Shown: piece by piece, positions 16,799-26,022 of the stretch | Position numbering within the stretch: position 1 is the first letter of the stretch | How the letters are laid out: the number at the start of each line of letters is the position of its first letter | Source: Deltaproteobacteria bacterium | GTDB lineage: Bacteria; Desulfobacterota; Desulfobulbia; Desulfobulbales; SURF-16 | NCBI GenBank assembly: GCA_016219175.1 | Contig: JACRCD010000079.1 | Span: forward strand, 1 to 64,000 | DNA length: 64,000 nt | Direction of reading: 5' to 3' | Position numbers and translations under genes: made by a program | Notes under the pieces: generated by a model | Databases searched by the model: none | What the model saw: the letters and a program-made list of their open reading frames with translations, nothing else | Told to the model about the DNA's origin: nothing

Positions 16799-18433
16799 TC
16801 ATTGCCTGCTGCCGTTTGCGACATGGATGTTCTTGTTTCGTTGGGTGGTGATGAATCCTGCTTCAGCCCGGATTTTCTCAAACAGCGCGTAGCGGAACCT
16901 GGGAATCAATTTTAACCCGTTTTTGCCTGCCGCATATAATTTTTTTTCCGTGAGCAGTTTCCGCAGGAGGGCAACCCCTGTTGCCACTCTGCCTTGACCG
17001 CAATTATTTTCCTCCAATATATCGGTAAGTTGTATGTCATCAACCGGTAACCCCTTTAAAAAATTGATTATTCTTGCCGTGGTAAAGAGGGTGAAGAGAT
17101 CATCCCTGCCGCAGGCCGCGCTGGTGACGGCCATGGCTGTTGAACGGGATCTGAAGATATCCCCTGCCGTCATCTCCGGAAATGAAGCGGCGATAGGCGC
17201 CCCAGGGGTCAGATAAAATAGCGAAACACCTATCAAAACAGGGAGTTGCGCCAGAACAACGAGGGTGCGGATCATGCTTGACAACTCTTCGCCGGGCAAC
17301 CCGATAATCTGATGCACTTCCAGCTCAAATCCCAACTCTGTCGCCATGCGGATAACCCCATGAAATTTGTCCGTGTCCTGAAAGCGGTTAATATTTTTCA
17401 GGACCCGCTGGTCGGAACTGACCAGGGCAAGATTCAGCCGGGCAAATCCGGCCCGGCGCATGTGGGTCAGCACCTCCTGATCCAGACTCTGATAGGATAT
17501 GCCGTTCATGGCAAGCAGGCTTATCTTCCGGTCGCTGAAATTTTGCCGAATGAGCGCGCATAAGGCCAGGATCTCCCGGCGGTCCAAGGTGAGATTATCG
17601 TCTTCGAAATCAAAAACCCGAAAACCTTCCCGGTAGCGCTGCTGCATTTCGGCAATGATCTTTTCCGGACCGCGCCTGCGGTATTGCCGGCCGAAAACCT
17701 GGTGCACGGAACAAAAGGAGCAGCGATGAGGGCAGCCTCGGGAGCTTTGGATAAAAGTCAAAGGAGCGTGGTTATAAGAATATCTGTCCAGGGGAAGATC
17801 GGACAGGTCAGGCGCGGGCAGCTCGGCAAAGGGATAATTTGCACTAACGGGGTTGAGACGCATGTCACCGTCTTTTTTATAGCCGAGATTGGGAACCTGG
17901 CCCAGATCGCCTCCTGACCGCAGTGCTTTTACGAGCTCCACCAAGGGTCTCTCACCCTCACCGCGGATAATGAAATCGATGTTGGCATTGCCGAGCATCA
18001 GTTGCGGGGAACAGGTGGCCTGCCCGCCGCCGATCACAATCTGCGTCGCCGTTTTGTTCCTGATTGCCGCCGCACACTCAAACACCTCCCGGTAATATGG
18101 GGAAAACAACGCGGAAATGCCCACCAGGTCAGGATTTTCCTTGGCTATCTCTTCGGCGATTTTCTCAAAGGACAGACCGAAATGATAGTACTGGTGAAAT
18201 GACGAAAAAGGGCTCTGGTTAGGTTGGGAGTAATATTTTTTGAGATACCCGAGTTCCCGGGGGATGGGAATGGTCCGCCGCCCCCAGCCGTGATGAAAAT
18301 CCCGGACAACCACCTTGACCTCGGGACAGCGTTCCGCCAGAACTGCCTTTAAAAAGCAGAGGCCGAGAGGCTGCAGCCTGACATCGGTGTCATAGAAATC
18401 CTGGATCGGGGGCTGCATAAGGATTATTTTCAT
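16799..18433 (-). CDS. B12-binding-domain radical SAM protein
   Basis: The product is about 544 residues. The N-terminal Rossmann-like cobalamin-binding region (residues 1-160, Q-P-P, V-G-I-S, I-G-G-G) is followed by a radical SAM domain with the 4Fe-4S motif C-P-H-R-C-S-F-C. This arrangement is shared by BchE-like and many uncharacterised enzymes; the substrate is unknown. The frame runs to 18487, but that extension is only the intergenic palindrome read through, so ATG 18433 is taken as the start. It is upstream of the protease gene in the same transcript. Confidence 0.88.
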   Translation of the reverse strand: MKIILMQPPIQDFYDTDVRLQPLGLCFLKAVLAERCPEVKVVVRDFHHGWGRRTIPIPRELGYLKKYYSQPNQSPFSSFHQYYHFGLSFEKIAEEIAKENPDLVGISALFSPYYREVFECAAAIRNKTATQIVIGGGQATCSPQLMLGNANIDFIIRGEGERPLVELVKALRSGGDLGQVPNLGYKKDGDMRLNPVSANYPFAELPAPDLSDLPLDRYSYNHAPLTFIQSSRGCPHRCSFCSVHQVFGRQYRRRGPEKIIAEMQQRYREGFRVFDFEDDNLTLDRREILALCALIRQNFSDRKISLLAMNGISYQSLDQEVLTHMRRAGFARLNLALVSSDQRVLKNINRFQDTDKFHGVIRMATELGFELEVHQIIGLPGEELSSMIRTLVVLAQLPVLIGVSLFYLTPGAPIAASFPEMTAGDIFRSRSTAMAVTSAACGRDDLFTLFTTARIINFLKGLPVDDIQLTDILEENNCGQGRVATGVALLRKLLTEKKLYAAGKNGLKLIPRFRYALFEKIRAEAGFITTQRNKNIHVANGSRQ

Positions 18434-18445
18434 GGGCGGCAATCC

Positions 18446-18478
18446 GCGTGTGCAAACGATGAAACCATTTGCACACGC
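18446..18478. repeat. REP-like palindrome with GATGAAACC loop
   Basis: GCGTGTGCAAA (18446-18456) pairs perfectly with TTTGCACACGC (18468-18478) around CGATGAAACCA. The loop GATGAAAC recurs at 55566 and, inverted, at 55626, while the stems differ but stay complementary. Confidence 0.7.
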
Positions 18479-18613
18479 TACGAACAAAGAGGCGTTACAG
18501 TGGGCCAGCGAGATGTGCTATTTGAGCAAAATAAGCACGAAAAATCGCGACATGCTTCGTTTAGACAGAGCGGCAAATATACTCGACGCCCCCGTTTGAA
18601 GAGACCTGCGAAT

Positions 18614-18633
18614 TTAAAACCGGAAATTTCCGG
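18614..18633 (-). terminator. Weak terminator-like palindrome after purM
   Basis: CCGGAAATTTCCGG (18620-18633) is a perfect palindrome. On the minus strand it is followed by TTTT, and it begins 12 nt past the purM stop. The usable stem is only about 5 bp around an AATT loop. Confidence 0.4.
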
Positions 18634-18644
18634 AGGACATTACA

Positions 18645-19697
18645 TCATTCAATATAATCGACAGGATTTTCATCGTCCTTTCTGGCCGCAACCTCGCCGA
18701 TAACATATGGCGATTCACCAAGGGCCATCAGTTGCTGCGTAACATCATCAACAACACGCGAGTCAATTATCAAAACCATGCCGATTCCGCAATTAAAGGT
18801 CCGGAACATTTCATCGGTGGAAACGTTACCATTTTTCTGAAGAAATTGAAAAATCGGCAATACAGGCCAGCTTCCCTTCTGGATAATCACCTTTGTGCCT
18901 TTGGGAAGAACGCGGGGGATATTATCGGTGAACCCGCCCCCTGTAATATGCACCATACCCCGCACTTTAAAATTTTTGAAAAGATTAAGCAGGGTTTCAA
19001 CATAAATCCTGGTAGGCCGGAGCAGTTCTTCCCCTAAGGTGCAACCCAAATCATCCACGCGATCCGTAACAGACAGCCCCATTTCTTCAAAACAAATCTT
19101 ACGCACCAACGAATAGCCGTTGCTGTGAATGCCGCTGGAGGTAAGTCCTACAAGTTTGTCCCCCACTTTAATTTCTGAACCGTCAATGATTTTATCACGT
19201 TCGGCAATACCTACGACAAAGCCGGCCAGATCATAATCACCGGAATTATAGAGCCCCGGCATTTCAGCCGTCTCGCCGCCGATCAGGGAACATTTGGCAA
19301 TCTCACAACCCTTGGCAATACCCTTGACGACATCCGTTGCCACATCAAGATCGAGTTTTCCCACGGAAAAATAATCCAGAAAAAATAACGGCTGGGCACC
19401 GCAGACAACAATATCGTTCACACACATGGCAACAAGATCAATCCCTATCGTGTCATGCTTGTTGCACAGACTGGCTATTTTTAACTTTGTGCCGACACCA
19501 TCCGTGGATGAAACAAGGACAGGATCGGTAAACCGGTCGCCACCTATGGCAAACAGGCCGCCAAAACCACCGATATCCGTCAGAACCCCCCTGCGGAAGG
19601 TGGAAGCAACTAACGGTTTTATTCTCGATATAAAGTCATTCGCTTTATCTATATCAACGCCGGAATCGGCATACCTGGAACTTTGTATATGAGCCAT
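18645..19697 (-). CDS. purM: Phosphoribosylformylglycinamidine cyclo-ligase (AIR synthetase)
   Basis: PurM closes the imidazole ring: FGAM plus ATP gives AIR in purine synthesis. It is 350 residues from ATG 19697 (a GTG 15 nt upstream is also possible). Family blocks include Y-A-D-S-G-V-D-I at the N terminus, D-G-V-G-T-K, G-I-D-L-V-A-M-C-V-N-D-I, G-G-E-T-A-E-M-P-G-L-Y and the H-I-T-G-G-G-F-T-D-N region. It is monocistronic; no other pur gene is near. Confidence 0.97.
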   Translation of the reverse strand: MAHIQSSRYADSGVDIDKANDFISRIKPLVASTFRRGVLTDIGGFGGLFAIGGDRFTDPVLVSSTDGVGTKLKIASLCNKHDTIGIDLVAMCVNDIVVCGAQPLFFLDYFSVGKLDLDVATDVVKGIAKGCEIAKCSLIGGETAEMPGLYNSGDYDLAGFVVGIAERDKIIDGSEIKVGDKLVGLTSSGIHSNGYSLVRKICFEEMGLSVTDRVDDLGCTLGEELLRPTRIYVETLLNLFKNFKVRGMVHITGGGFTDNIPRVLPKGTKVIIQKGSWPVLPIFQFLQKNGNVSTDEMFRTFNCGIGMVLIIDSRVVDDVTQQLMALGESPYVIGEVAARKDDENPVDYIE

Positions 19698-20251
19698 TTT
19701 TACTTTAACCACTAAGGTTTCAATTAAAAGTTATTTCGTATAAGGTATCGACAGACAACTTTCCCGCAGGTTTAATATTGAGCCGCCAGCCCGACTAAAC
19801 ATTGAAAAAAATAATTTATAACAGCTTGTTATAAATTAAAAACGTAATTAAATAATAAAGAAATATTTACTTACCAATGGGTAAAAAGTCAATCTGTTTT
19901 CTTTGCCACCCAGCTAACACTTGACGCATTGGTATAAAATATTTTTTTTAATTTTAACACGTTAAAGCAAATTCATTTTCTCGTAAGCAGGCGCCCGGAT
20001 CATGAATGGTCATTCATTCCAGGTTGATTTCCTGATCCAAATGAGTTAATAATTATCATGAAAAAAAAGCATGGAAACAACAAATTAGTTCTCATTGTCT
20101 TTATAGCGTGGGGCATTACAACACATATATTGAGCAAAAATCGCACCACTTCTTGAATGACAACCCTATCCTCCTCCCAGTCCGGGAGTGCTTGTTTATC
20201 CCCGCCAACAGGGAAATAATTTTTTTTGTTTAAAACAAAGGAGCACCAAAT
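19698..20251. other. AT-rich intergenic region with an inverted repeat at 19813-19837
   Basis: This 554-base divergent spacer between purM and a zinc-ribbon gene has no supported ORF. AATTTATAACA (19813-19823) and TGTTATAAATT (19827-19837) form a perfect 11-bp inverted repeat around GCT, positioned as an operator could be for purM. AAAGGAG lies before the ATG at 20252. No riboswitch consensus was recognised. Confidence 0.5.
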
Positions 20252-20911
20252 ATGCTGTCTTATGATTCCTGTCTTAAATATGCCCAAGAAAATCATTACT
20301 GCCCGCATTGCAAGGAACGCCTGTCCTGCTGCGAAACACCGCCGTTTCATATTGGCGACGGATTAGGCTGGGGATGTGAAGTCATGTTTGTCTGTTTAAA
20401 CGACAATTGCCCGGTCTATGCCAGGGGCTGGAAGCATATTGAAGATCAATACGGGCATTCCGGATCGTACCGTTACATGCTGCTTCCCGGTGAAGAGAAA
20501 GGCGGCACGCTCATGGTGGGAAGCCCGGAGGCCTTTACCGGATGCGTGATCGACCCTGAGGTTGTCAAAAAACAAAACGTTCGCTATCAGGAAGAAAAAG
20601 AGGCCCTGCACGGATTAGACGCCTGCATAAAAGAGCACAATCTGCAACCCGCTCTCAAACTTATTCTTGATGAAGCCGCCGGGCTGGAAGGCAGGATACG
20701 ATCATGCGATTGCCTTGTTGACCTAAACGATCTTGCCTGTATCGATCCCATCAGAAACCACACCTTTACCAATCCGGATATAGAACACCGCGCCAATATA
20801 TCCATCCAGCGGGTTCTCCAGGGAAATTTCAAGAAAGAATGCCCTTACTGCGCTGAAATCATTAAAAACCAGGCAAAAATGTGCATGCACTGCGGCAAGG
20901 AGATCTCCTGA
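20252..20911 (+). CDS. Zinc-ribbon protein of unknown function
   Basis: 219 residues. Two Cys clusters frame the protein: C-P-H-C-K-E-R-L-S-C-C near the N terminus with later C-L-N-D-N-C, and a C-terminal C-P-Y-C...C-M-H-C zinc ribbon. The middle is charged and helical. There is no signal peptide, no transmembrane segment and no recognised catalytic motif. AAAGGAG sits 7 nt before the ATG. Cytosolic, possibly nucleic-acid or protein binding; I do not recognise the family by name. Confidence 0.75.
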   Translation: MLSYDSCLKYAQENHYCPHCKERLSCCETPPFHIGDGLGWGCEVMFVCLNDNCPVYARGWKHIEDQYGHSGSYRYMLLPGEEKGGTLMVGSPEAFTGCVIDPEVVKKQNVRYQEEKEALHGLDACIKEHNLQPALKLILDEAAGLEGRIRSCDCLVDLNDLACIDPIRNHTFTNPDIEHRANISIQRVLQGNFKKECPYCAEIIKNQAKMCMHCGKEIS

Positions 20912-21034
20912 CTTCGCTCTTCACCAAAAGCAAAATGAAAAACTCGCGGTCGAGACATTTTCACCTTGCTATTGAACTACGAATCTATTATAAATCTCAA
21001 TCTTCAAAAGAAAGCATTCTTTAACTTTTGGATG

Positions 21035-21111
21035 GTGAGCGTAGCTCAGCTGGTGGTAGCTTCGGATTGTGGCTCCGATGGTCGTGGGTTCGAGTCCCAT
21101 CGCTCACCCCA
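21035..21111 (+). tRNA. tRNA-His (anticodon GTG)
   Basis: A cloverleaf can be drawn: acceptor GTGAGCG/CGCTCAC, a D arm from GCTC, anticodon stem TCGGA/TCCGA with loop TTGTGGC (GTG anticodon), and T arm GTGGG-TTCGAGT-CCCAT. Discriminator C and an encoded CCA end the gene. G at 21034 would be the G-1 that pairs with C73, the histidine identity element. Followed at once by a terminator. Confidence 0.96.
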
Positions 21112-21124
21112 TTTTATTTACCCA

Positions 21125-21157
21125 AGGATTCAGGCAGTTAGCCTGAATCCTTTTTTA
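21125..21157 (+). terminator. Rho-independent terminator of tRNA-His
   Basis: GGATTCAGGC (21126-21135) pairs perfectly with GCCTGAATCC (21141-21150) around AGTTA, followed by a run of T. Confidence 0.93.
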
Positions 21158-21299
21158 TTTGTATGTTCGGTCCCCGTAAATCCCACGCTTTTCCTGCATG
21201 GCCGCTGACGACAGGGCAAAACCTCCAGAATTCAGCAGGCAAATACATCCCCACCTCTTTCAAGCGGTCCTCGCTGCCTCTATTTACGATTACCTGAAA

Positions 21300-21785
21300 T
21301 CAAGGACCACAGCACTTCTTGAATTTCTTGCCGCTCCCACAGGGACATGGATCATTTCTCCCGGCTTTTTTTGCAGCATGCGCCGCGGGTGGAGAATTCT
21401 TTTTGATGTCCCCATCCACATAGAACCAGTGGCCATCCTCTTTTACAAAACGGCTGACTTCATGCAGGCTCAGGATTTTCTGTTGGGAAAGAGCAGTGGC
21501 AATGAATTCGACTATCCCTTCATTGTCGGTTGCCAATCCCTTCTCCGTCCTGATTATTTGCAGACTTTGCCAGTCGGCGATGGTAGCCGGGTCAAGGTCA
21601 GCCGGCCGGGTGGATGGATGCCATGTCCTGAGCAGGTAGCCGACATCTTTAACAACATAGGCTGTGTAGCGTGACCGCATCAAGTCTTCCGCCGTTATTG
21701 CCGAGCGAGCACCGGCAAGCAATGATTTACAACATTGCGTAAATGGCGGACCAGAGTTGCAGGGACAGTGGTTTGTGGCCGGCAT
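21300..21785 (-). CDS. ychJ: YchJ-family protein with SEC-C zinc motifs
   Basis: 161 residues. An N-terminal SEC-C-like motif (C-P-C-N-S-G...C-C) precedes the YchJ core ([16 protein letters not shown]). A second SEC-C motif ([13 protein letters not shown]) ends the protein. The middle is an NTF2-like fold. The biochemical role is not established; the zinc tails resemble that of SecA. Monocistronic, convergent with tRNA-His. Confidence 0.9.
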   Translation of the reverse strand: MPATNHCPCNSGPPFTQCCKSLLAGARSAITAEDLMRSRYTAYVVKDVGYLLRTWHPSTRPADLDPATIADWQSLQIIRTEKGLATDNEGIVEFIATALSQQKILSLHEVSRFVKEDGHWFYVDGDIKKNSPPAAHAAKKAGRNDPCPCGSGKKFKKCCGP

Positions 21786-21826
21786 GGTCAGAATAAAAAC
21801 CTGTGGGATTTCCCCTCACCCCGATA

Positions 21827-24172
21827 TTAGGTGACAACGATGGGAAGTTTCAGCGTGAATGTTGTCCCTTTGCCCGCTTCGCTCTCGACCATGATCTCCC
21901 CGTTGTGTTTCTTGATAATATCATAAGCTATGCTCAGTCCGAGACCAGTGCCTGCGCCAACGTCCTTGGTCGTGAAGAAAGGTTCAAATATCCTGTTTAT
22001 CTTGTCCTGGGGAATTCCACAGCCGGTATCCGCGATTGAGACATATATATGTTCCTTGCCGCTCCATGTCTTGACCGTTATCATTCCCTGTTTCTCTATG
22101 GCATGGGCGGCATTGACCAGGATATTCATAAATGCCTGGTTCAGTTGGCCGGGATTGCACTTTGTCAGTGGAATATCCCCATATTCCTTTTTCAGCTCGG
22201 CCTTGTACTGCAATTCGTTCCAGACTATGGTTATCGTGCTTTCCAAGCCGGCATTGATGTCCGCCATGCTGAATTCCGCCTCATCAAGCCTGGCGAAAAC
22301 CTTGAGGTTCTGGACTATATCCTTCACTCTCTCCGTCCCATCAAGGGATTCCGCCACCAGGCTTTCTATGTCCGATATGATATAATCAATCTTCAGTGCT
22401 TTCTTGCTTTCCTCAATACCGGCAACCAGCCTGTCCGGATTTTTTTGGGCTAAGCCCTCAACAATTCTTATAAATTCGAAAACTTTACCGGCGTATTTTT
22501 GCAGGGTCCCGAGGTTGCTCATGATAAAACCTATGGGATTATTGATTTCATGCGCCACCCCTGCCGCCAGCTGACCAATGGACGCCATCTTCTCCCGCTG
22601 CAGCAGCTGGGACTGCACAGCCTTGAGCTCGGAAAAGGCCTTCTCCAGCTCTTTATTAAGGAATTTTAGTTCTTCATTGCTTTGCTGCAAGGCTTCCTCA
22701 TTTTTTTTGCGCTCGGTAACGTTTCTCGATACGTGCACAACCTGGATGATATTCCCATTATTATCTTTTATCGGTGAGGTGGAGACTTCCACATATGCTT
22801 TCTTACCATTTTTAGCATAATGCACATGCTCTACCATCGAATGGCCGTTGTTTTTTTCCAAGTCCAACAATGGGCAGATATCGTCCGCCGACTGGCATGC
22901 CTCGGAACTGTGATGGGTTATCTCGTGACATTTTTTGCCAATCGTCTCTTCCTCGCTGAATCCAAACTCTTTCAGGAAAACACTGTTGGCATCCACGATG
23001 GTAAAGTCATTGACGTCAATAATTGAAATAGCGTCATTCATACTGTCAAGCACGGTTTTTGTGAATTTATTGGACTGCTTGAGCTTCCGGTTGAGCTTGA
23101 GAACATACGAGGTGACAAGACCCATAAAGGTCAAGCCGGCAATGCTTAAGACAAACAGATACCAGTATGCCTTCAAAACCTCGGTCAGGGTTATTTTCCC
23201 GAAGTCAACGTAAGGACCGACCCGCAGCTCTTTCATGGCTTCGTGTACCGGCTGGTAATCGAGAGGTGTCGTCCAGCCGGCTATTTTGGCGCTCTTTGCC
23301 GCTTGACTGTCCTCCGGCATGCTTAAAAGCGCAATGGCGACCTTCTGGGCCAAGTCATCCGAGGTATGGCCGACCTTTGCAAATGGCCATTCAGGATAAA
23401 GAGGTGTGCTGAGTACATAGGGAAACCCCTCAACATGCCGCTCATTGATAATGCGGAAAGAACTAAGGTCAATCAGCCCTTCATCAGCCATGTGTTCAAG
23501 GATATCGGTGCGTACCGTGCCGGCATCGATCTTGCCGTCTCTTACCGCGTATACAACCTTGTCGTGGGTGCCCTCGAACCGCAGACTTTCAAATTCCTTG
23601 TAAGGATTAATGCCTTTCTTCTTCAGCTCCAGCCATGCTACCCGCCAGCCGCCGAAAGAGGTTTCCTCAACAGCCATGAAAGACTTGCCGCTGAGGTCCT
23701 CAAGGTTCTTGATGTCCTGCCGGTCATTTCGGCAAAAGATCACCCCGCCAAAGACGGTGAAAGCGCCCTTGCCGCTTTTGTTTTTCAGGGTAGAGATGCG
23801 CGTCACGCCATAAGCCGCTTCCAACTCGACATAAATAGAGGTGTTGGCCAGGACAAAATCAACAGCGCCCTGTTTTACGGCCGGACCTATTTGCTGGAAA
23901 TCAAGCGGGACAATAACAAATGAATATTGGGGATTTTTTTCGGTAAGGTATTTCGCGGTAGGCGCCCAAATCTTTATAGTCTCATCAAAACCGCGATGGG
24001 CGAGGACGCCAATTCTGACGGTACTGCTCTCCGCATAGGTACCGGCGGGGGCCAGCATCAACAGGGCGAGGAGAGCAATAGCCAGCAATAAAGAAGCACA
24101 ACGGACAGTTACGACCCGCATGCCCTTTCGTCCCGGCCAGGCGCCATTATGGAGGAATGATTCAAGTGCCAT
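21827..24172 (-). CDS. Sensor histidine kinase with periplasmic PhnD-type ligand domain and PAS
   Basis: 781 residues. A signal segment (~18-50) leads into a PhnD/phosphonate-binding-like periplasmic domain (~55-320), as in TtrS-type sensors. A transmembrane helix (~340-362) and a PAS domain (~375-495) follow. Then come a HisKA dimerisation helix with G-V-A-H-E-I-N-N-P and a HATPase (N-box N-I-L-V-N-A-A-H-A-I, G1 D-T-G-C-G-I-P, G-T-G-L-G-L-S). All kinase boxes are intact. ATG 24121, which starts the signal peptide directly, is an alternative start. No response regulator gene is adjacent, so the partner is elsewhere. The ligand is unknown. Confidence 0.9.
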   Translation of the reverse strand: MALESFLHNGAWPGRKGMRVVTVRCASLLLAIALLALLMLAPAGTYAESSTVRIGVLAHRGFDETIKIWAPTAKYLTEKNPQYSFVIVPLDFQQIGPAVKQGAVDFVLANTSIYVELEAAYGVTRISTLKNKSGKGAFTVFGGVIFCRNDRQDIKNLEDLSGKSFMAVEETSFGGWRVAWLELKKKGINPYKEFESLRFEGTHDKVVYAVRDGKIDAGTVRTDILEHMADEGLIDLSSFRIINERHVEGFPYVLSTPLYPEWPFAKVGHTSDDLAQKVAIALLSMPEDSQAAKSAKIAGWTTPLDYQPVHEAMKELRVGPYVDFGKITLTEVLKAYWYLFVLSIAGLTFMGLVTSYVLKLNRKLKQSNKFTKTVLDSMNDAISIIDVNDFTIVDANSVFLKEFGFSEEETIGKKCHEITHHSSEACQSADDICPLLDLEKNNGHSMVEHVHYAKNGKKAYVEVSTSPIKDNNGNIIQVVHVSRNVTERKKNEEALQQSNEELKFLNKELEKAFSELKAVQSQLLQREKMASIGQLAAGVAHEINNPIGFIMSNLGTLQKYAGKVFEFIRIVEGLAQKNPDRLVAGIEESKKALKIDYIISDIESLVAESLDGTERVKDIVQNLKVFARLDEAEFSMADINAGLESTITIVWNELQYKAELKKEYGDIPLTKCNPGQLNQAFMNILVNAAHAIEKQGMITVKTWSGKEHIYVSIADTGCGIPQDKINRIFEPFFTTKDVGAGTGLGLSIAYDIIKKHNGEIMVESEAGKGTTFTLKLPIVVT

Positions 24173-24359
24173 GATTTATAATAATACACAAACCGCATGT
24201 AGGACGAAAGATGAAAATGGTTCCTTACGGAATTTATGGGGACCAGTCCGGGCGGCAAGCATTGAAAAAAAAAGCCCCTTCACTAATGCCTGTCGCCTTT
24301 TCATGAAACTCTCTTTCATGCCTCGTTGTTCCTTGCTCGCGGGATGAGGGTTATCAGAA

Positions 24360-25226
24360 TCAGAGAGAATGGTCCTTGGTGAAAAAAGTGGCAAACAGGC
24401 TCAGAACAAACCAGCCAAAGGCAAAAAGAATGACGGTGGCCCCGGTAGCGCTCCGCGCCCACTCCTGGGCCGAGACGAGAAGCCCCGCCACGGCCGAGGT
24501 GACGCTTATAGCCAGGGCCCACCAGAACATGGCGCCGGCCGAACGGGTGAAATTCCTGGCCGCGGCGGCCGGGACGATAAGCAGGGCCGTCACCAGCAGC
24601 ACGCCCACGGCCCAGACCGAGAAGGTCACCACCAGCGACAGGAGCGCCGCGTAGACATACTGATAGGCAGCGACCCGCACCCGGTGCGCCGTTGCCAGGG
24701 TGGGCGAGATGCCGATATAGAGCATGCGGTTATATCCCCAGGCCTGAAATGCCATGACGGTGATAAAGAGCAGGATGAGCCAGCGGATCTCTCCTTCGCC
24801 GATGGTGAGGATATCGCCATAGAGGAAGCGCTGCATGTCCCTGGCCAGACTGGCATCCCTGCTCACCACCGCCAGACCGAAGGCAATGAGGGCCGAAAAG
24901 AAGACCCCGATCACCGTGTCCGAGGAAAGCATACTGCGCCGTTGCACCGCGACGATGCCGAGTCCGATTAACAGGCCGAAAGCCGGCATGGTCAGGTGGG
25001 GATCAACCGAGGCGAGCAGACCGATGGCCACTCCGGCGAAAGCGGAGTGGCTGATGGCATCGGCAAAGAAGGCCATGCGGAAGTTGACCACCTGCACCCC
25101 CATGGCCGCGGCCATGGGCGCCAGCAGTACCAATCCCACCAAGGCCTGCTGCATGAAGCGCGATTGCAGACACTCACAGGGAATAAGCAGGGGGATCAAG
25201 TCGAAAAAAACAGTCAGATCAAACAT
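24360..25226 (-). CDS. znuB: Metal ABC transporter permease (ZnuB/MntB family)
   Basis: About 288 residues with eight or so hydrophobic segments. The block G-V-Q-V-V-N-F-R-M-A-F-F-A-D-A-I-S-H-S is the ABC-3 family signature near the second helix. The frame extends to 25292, but AGGAAG 9 nt before ATG 25226 marks the start, overlapping the ATPase gene by 8 nt. It forms the membrane pore for Zn2+ or Mn2+ import. Confidence 0.92.
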   Translation of the reverse strand: MFDLTVFFDLIPLLIPCECLQSRFMQQALVGLVLLAPMAAAMGVQVVNFRMAFFADAISHSAFAGVAIGLLASVDPHLTMPAFGLLIGLGIVAVQRRSMLSSDTVIGVFFSALIAFGLAVVSRDASLARDMQRFLYGDILTIGEGEIRWLILLFITVMAFQAWGYNRMLYIGISPTLATAHRVRVAAYQYVYAALLSLVVTFSVWAVGVLLVTALLIVPAAAARNFTRSAGAMFWWALAISVTSAVAGLLVSAQEWARSATGATVILFAFGWFVLSLFATFFTKDHSL

Positions 25227-26022
25227 GGAATTTCTTCCTGCAGCAGGCGGCCGTACAGCTCGTGTCTCCCTCCGGCATGCCGTGGGCGTCAACGAGCCCC
25301 ATGTGCAGCCCGAAAATGGCCGTCAGGGTCTCGCCTGTCAACACCTGGCGCGGCGGACCTTCGGCCGCAACCCGGCGGTTCAGACAGATGACATGGGTCG
25401 CATGATGGGTGACCGTCGCCAGATCATGGCTCACCATAATCTGGGTAAAGCCTTTTTCACGGCGCAGCTCATCAAGCAACTCGCAGAAGATCTGTTCACC
25501 CTGCATATCAACGCCGGCCGTGGGTTCGTCGAGCACGAGCAGATCCGGCTCCTCCTGCAGGGCAAGGGCCAGGAGCACCCGTTGCATCTCTCCGCCGGAA
25601 AGGGCGCCCAGTCTGCGTCCCTCCAGGGCTTCAGCCCGCACCGCGCCAAGCAGCTCCCGCGCCTTTGCCATGCCCCGGCGACACCCGAACCAGAAAGGCA
25701 AACGCTGACGCCCCATGAGCATGAACTCCATGACCGTAATCGGCATGCCCCGGTCAAAAGAAAAGCGCTGCGGCACGTACCCTATCCTCGGCGCCTTCTC
25801 CCCGGGGGCGATACTGATCAAACCATGATAAGGAATCATGCCCAGCAGGGCCAGCAGCAGGGTGCTCTTGCCCGCTCCGTTCGGTCCGATGACCGCGGTC
25901 CAGCTGCCCCGCGGCACGGAAGCGTTGACCCGGTCGAGGATGCTGACTCCGCTGCTGGTCACAGTCACTTCCTTGAAGGTGACGGCGGCTTTAGCCAGTG
26001 GCCCATTGTCTATCCTGATCAT
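25219..26022 (-). CDS. znuC: Metal ABC transporter ATP-binding protein (ZnuC family)
   Basis: 267 residues. Walker A G-P-N-G-A-G-K-S-T, Q-loop Y-V-P-Q-R, signature L-S-G-G-E, Walker B L-L-V-L-D-E-P and H-loop V-S-H-D are all present. The tail has a Cys/His-rich end (C-T-A-A-C-C) that might bind metal. It overlaps the substrate-binding protein gene by 4 nt and znuB by 8 nt, so this is a tight operon. Confidence 0.93.
   Translation of the reverse strand: MIRIDNGPLAKAAVTFKEVTVTSSGVSILDRVNASVPRGSWTAVIGPNGAGKSTLLLALLGMIPYHGLISIAPGEKAPRIGYVPQRFSFDRGMPITVMEFMLMGRQRLPFWFGCRRGMAKARELLGAVRAEALEGRRLGALSGGEMQRVLLALALQEEPDLLVLDEPTAGVDMQGEQIFCELLDELRREKGFTQIMVSHDLATVTHHATHVICLNRRVAAEGPPRQVLTGETLTAIFGLHMGLVDAHGMPEGDTSCTAACCRKKFHV

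Noticed and set aside
18434-18487. N-terminal extension of the radical SAM protein
   Set aside because: The extra residues come from reading through the intergenic palindrome at 18446-18478; homologous start motif begins at ATG 18433.
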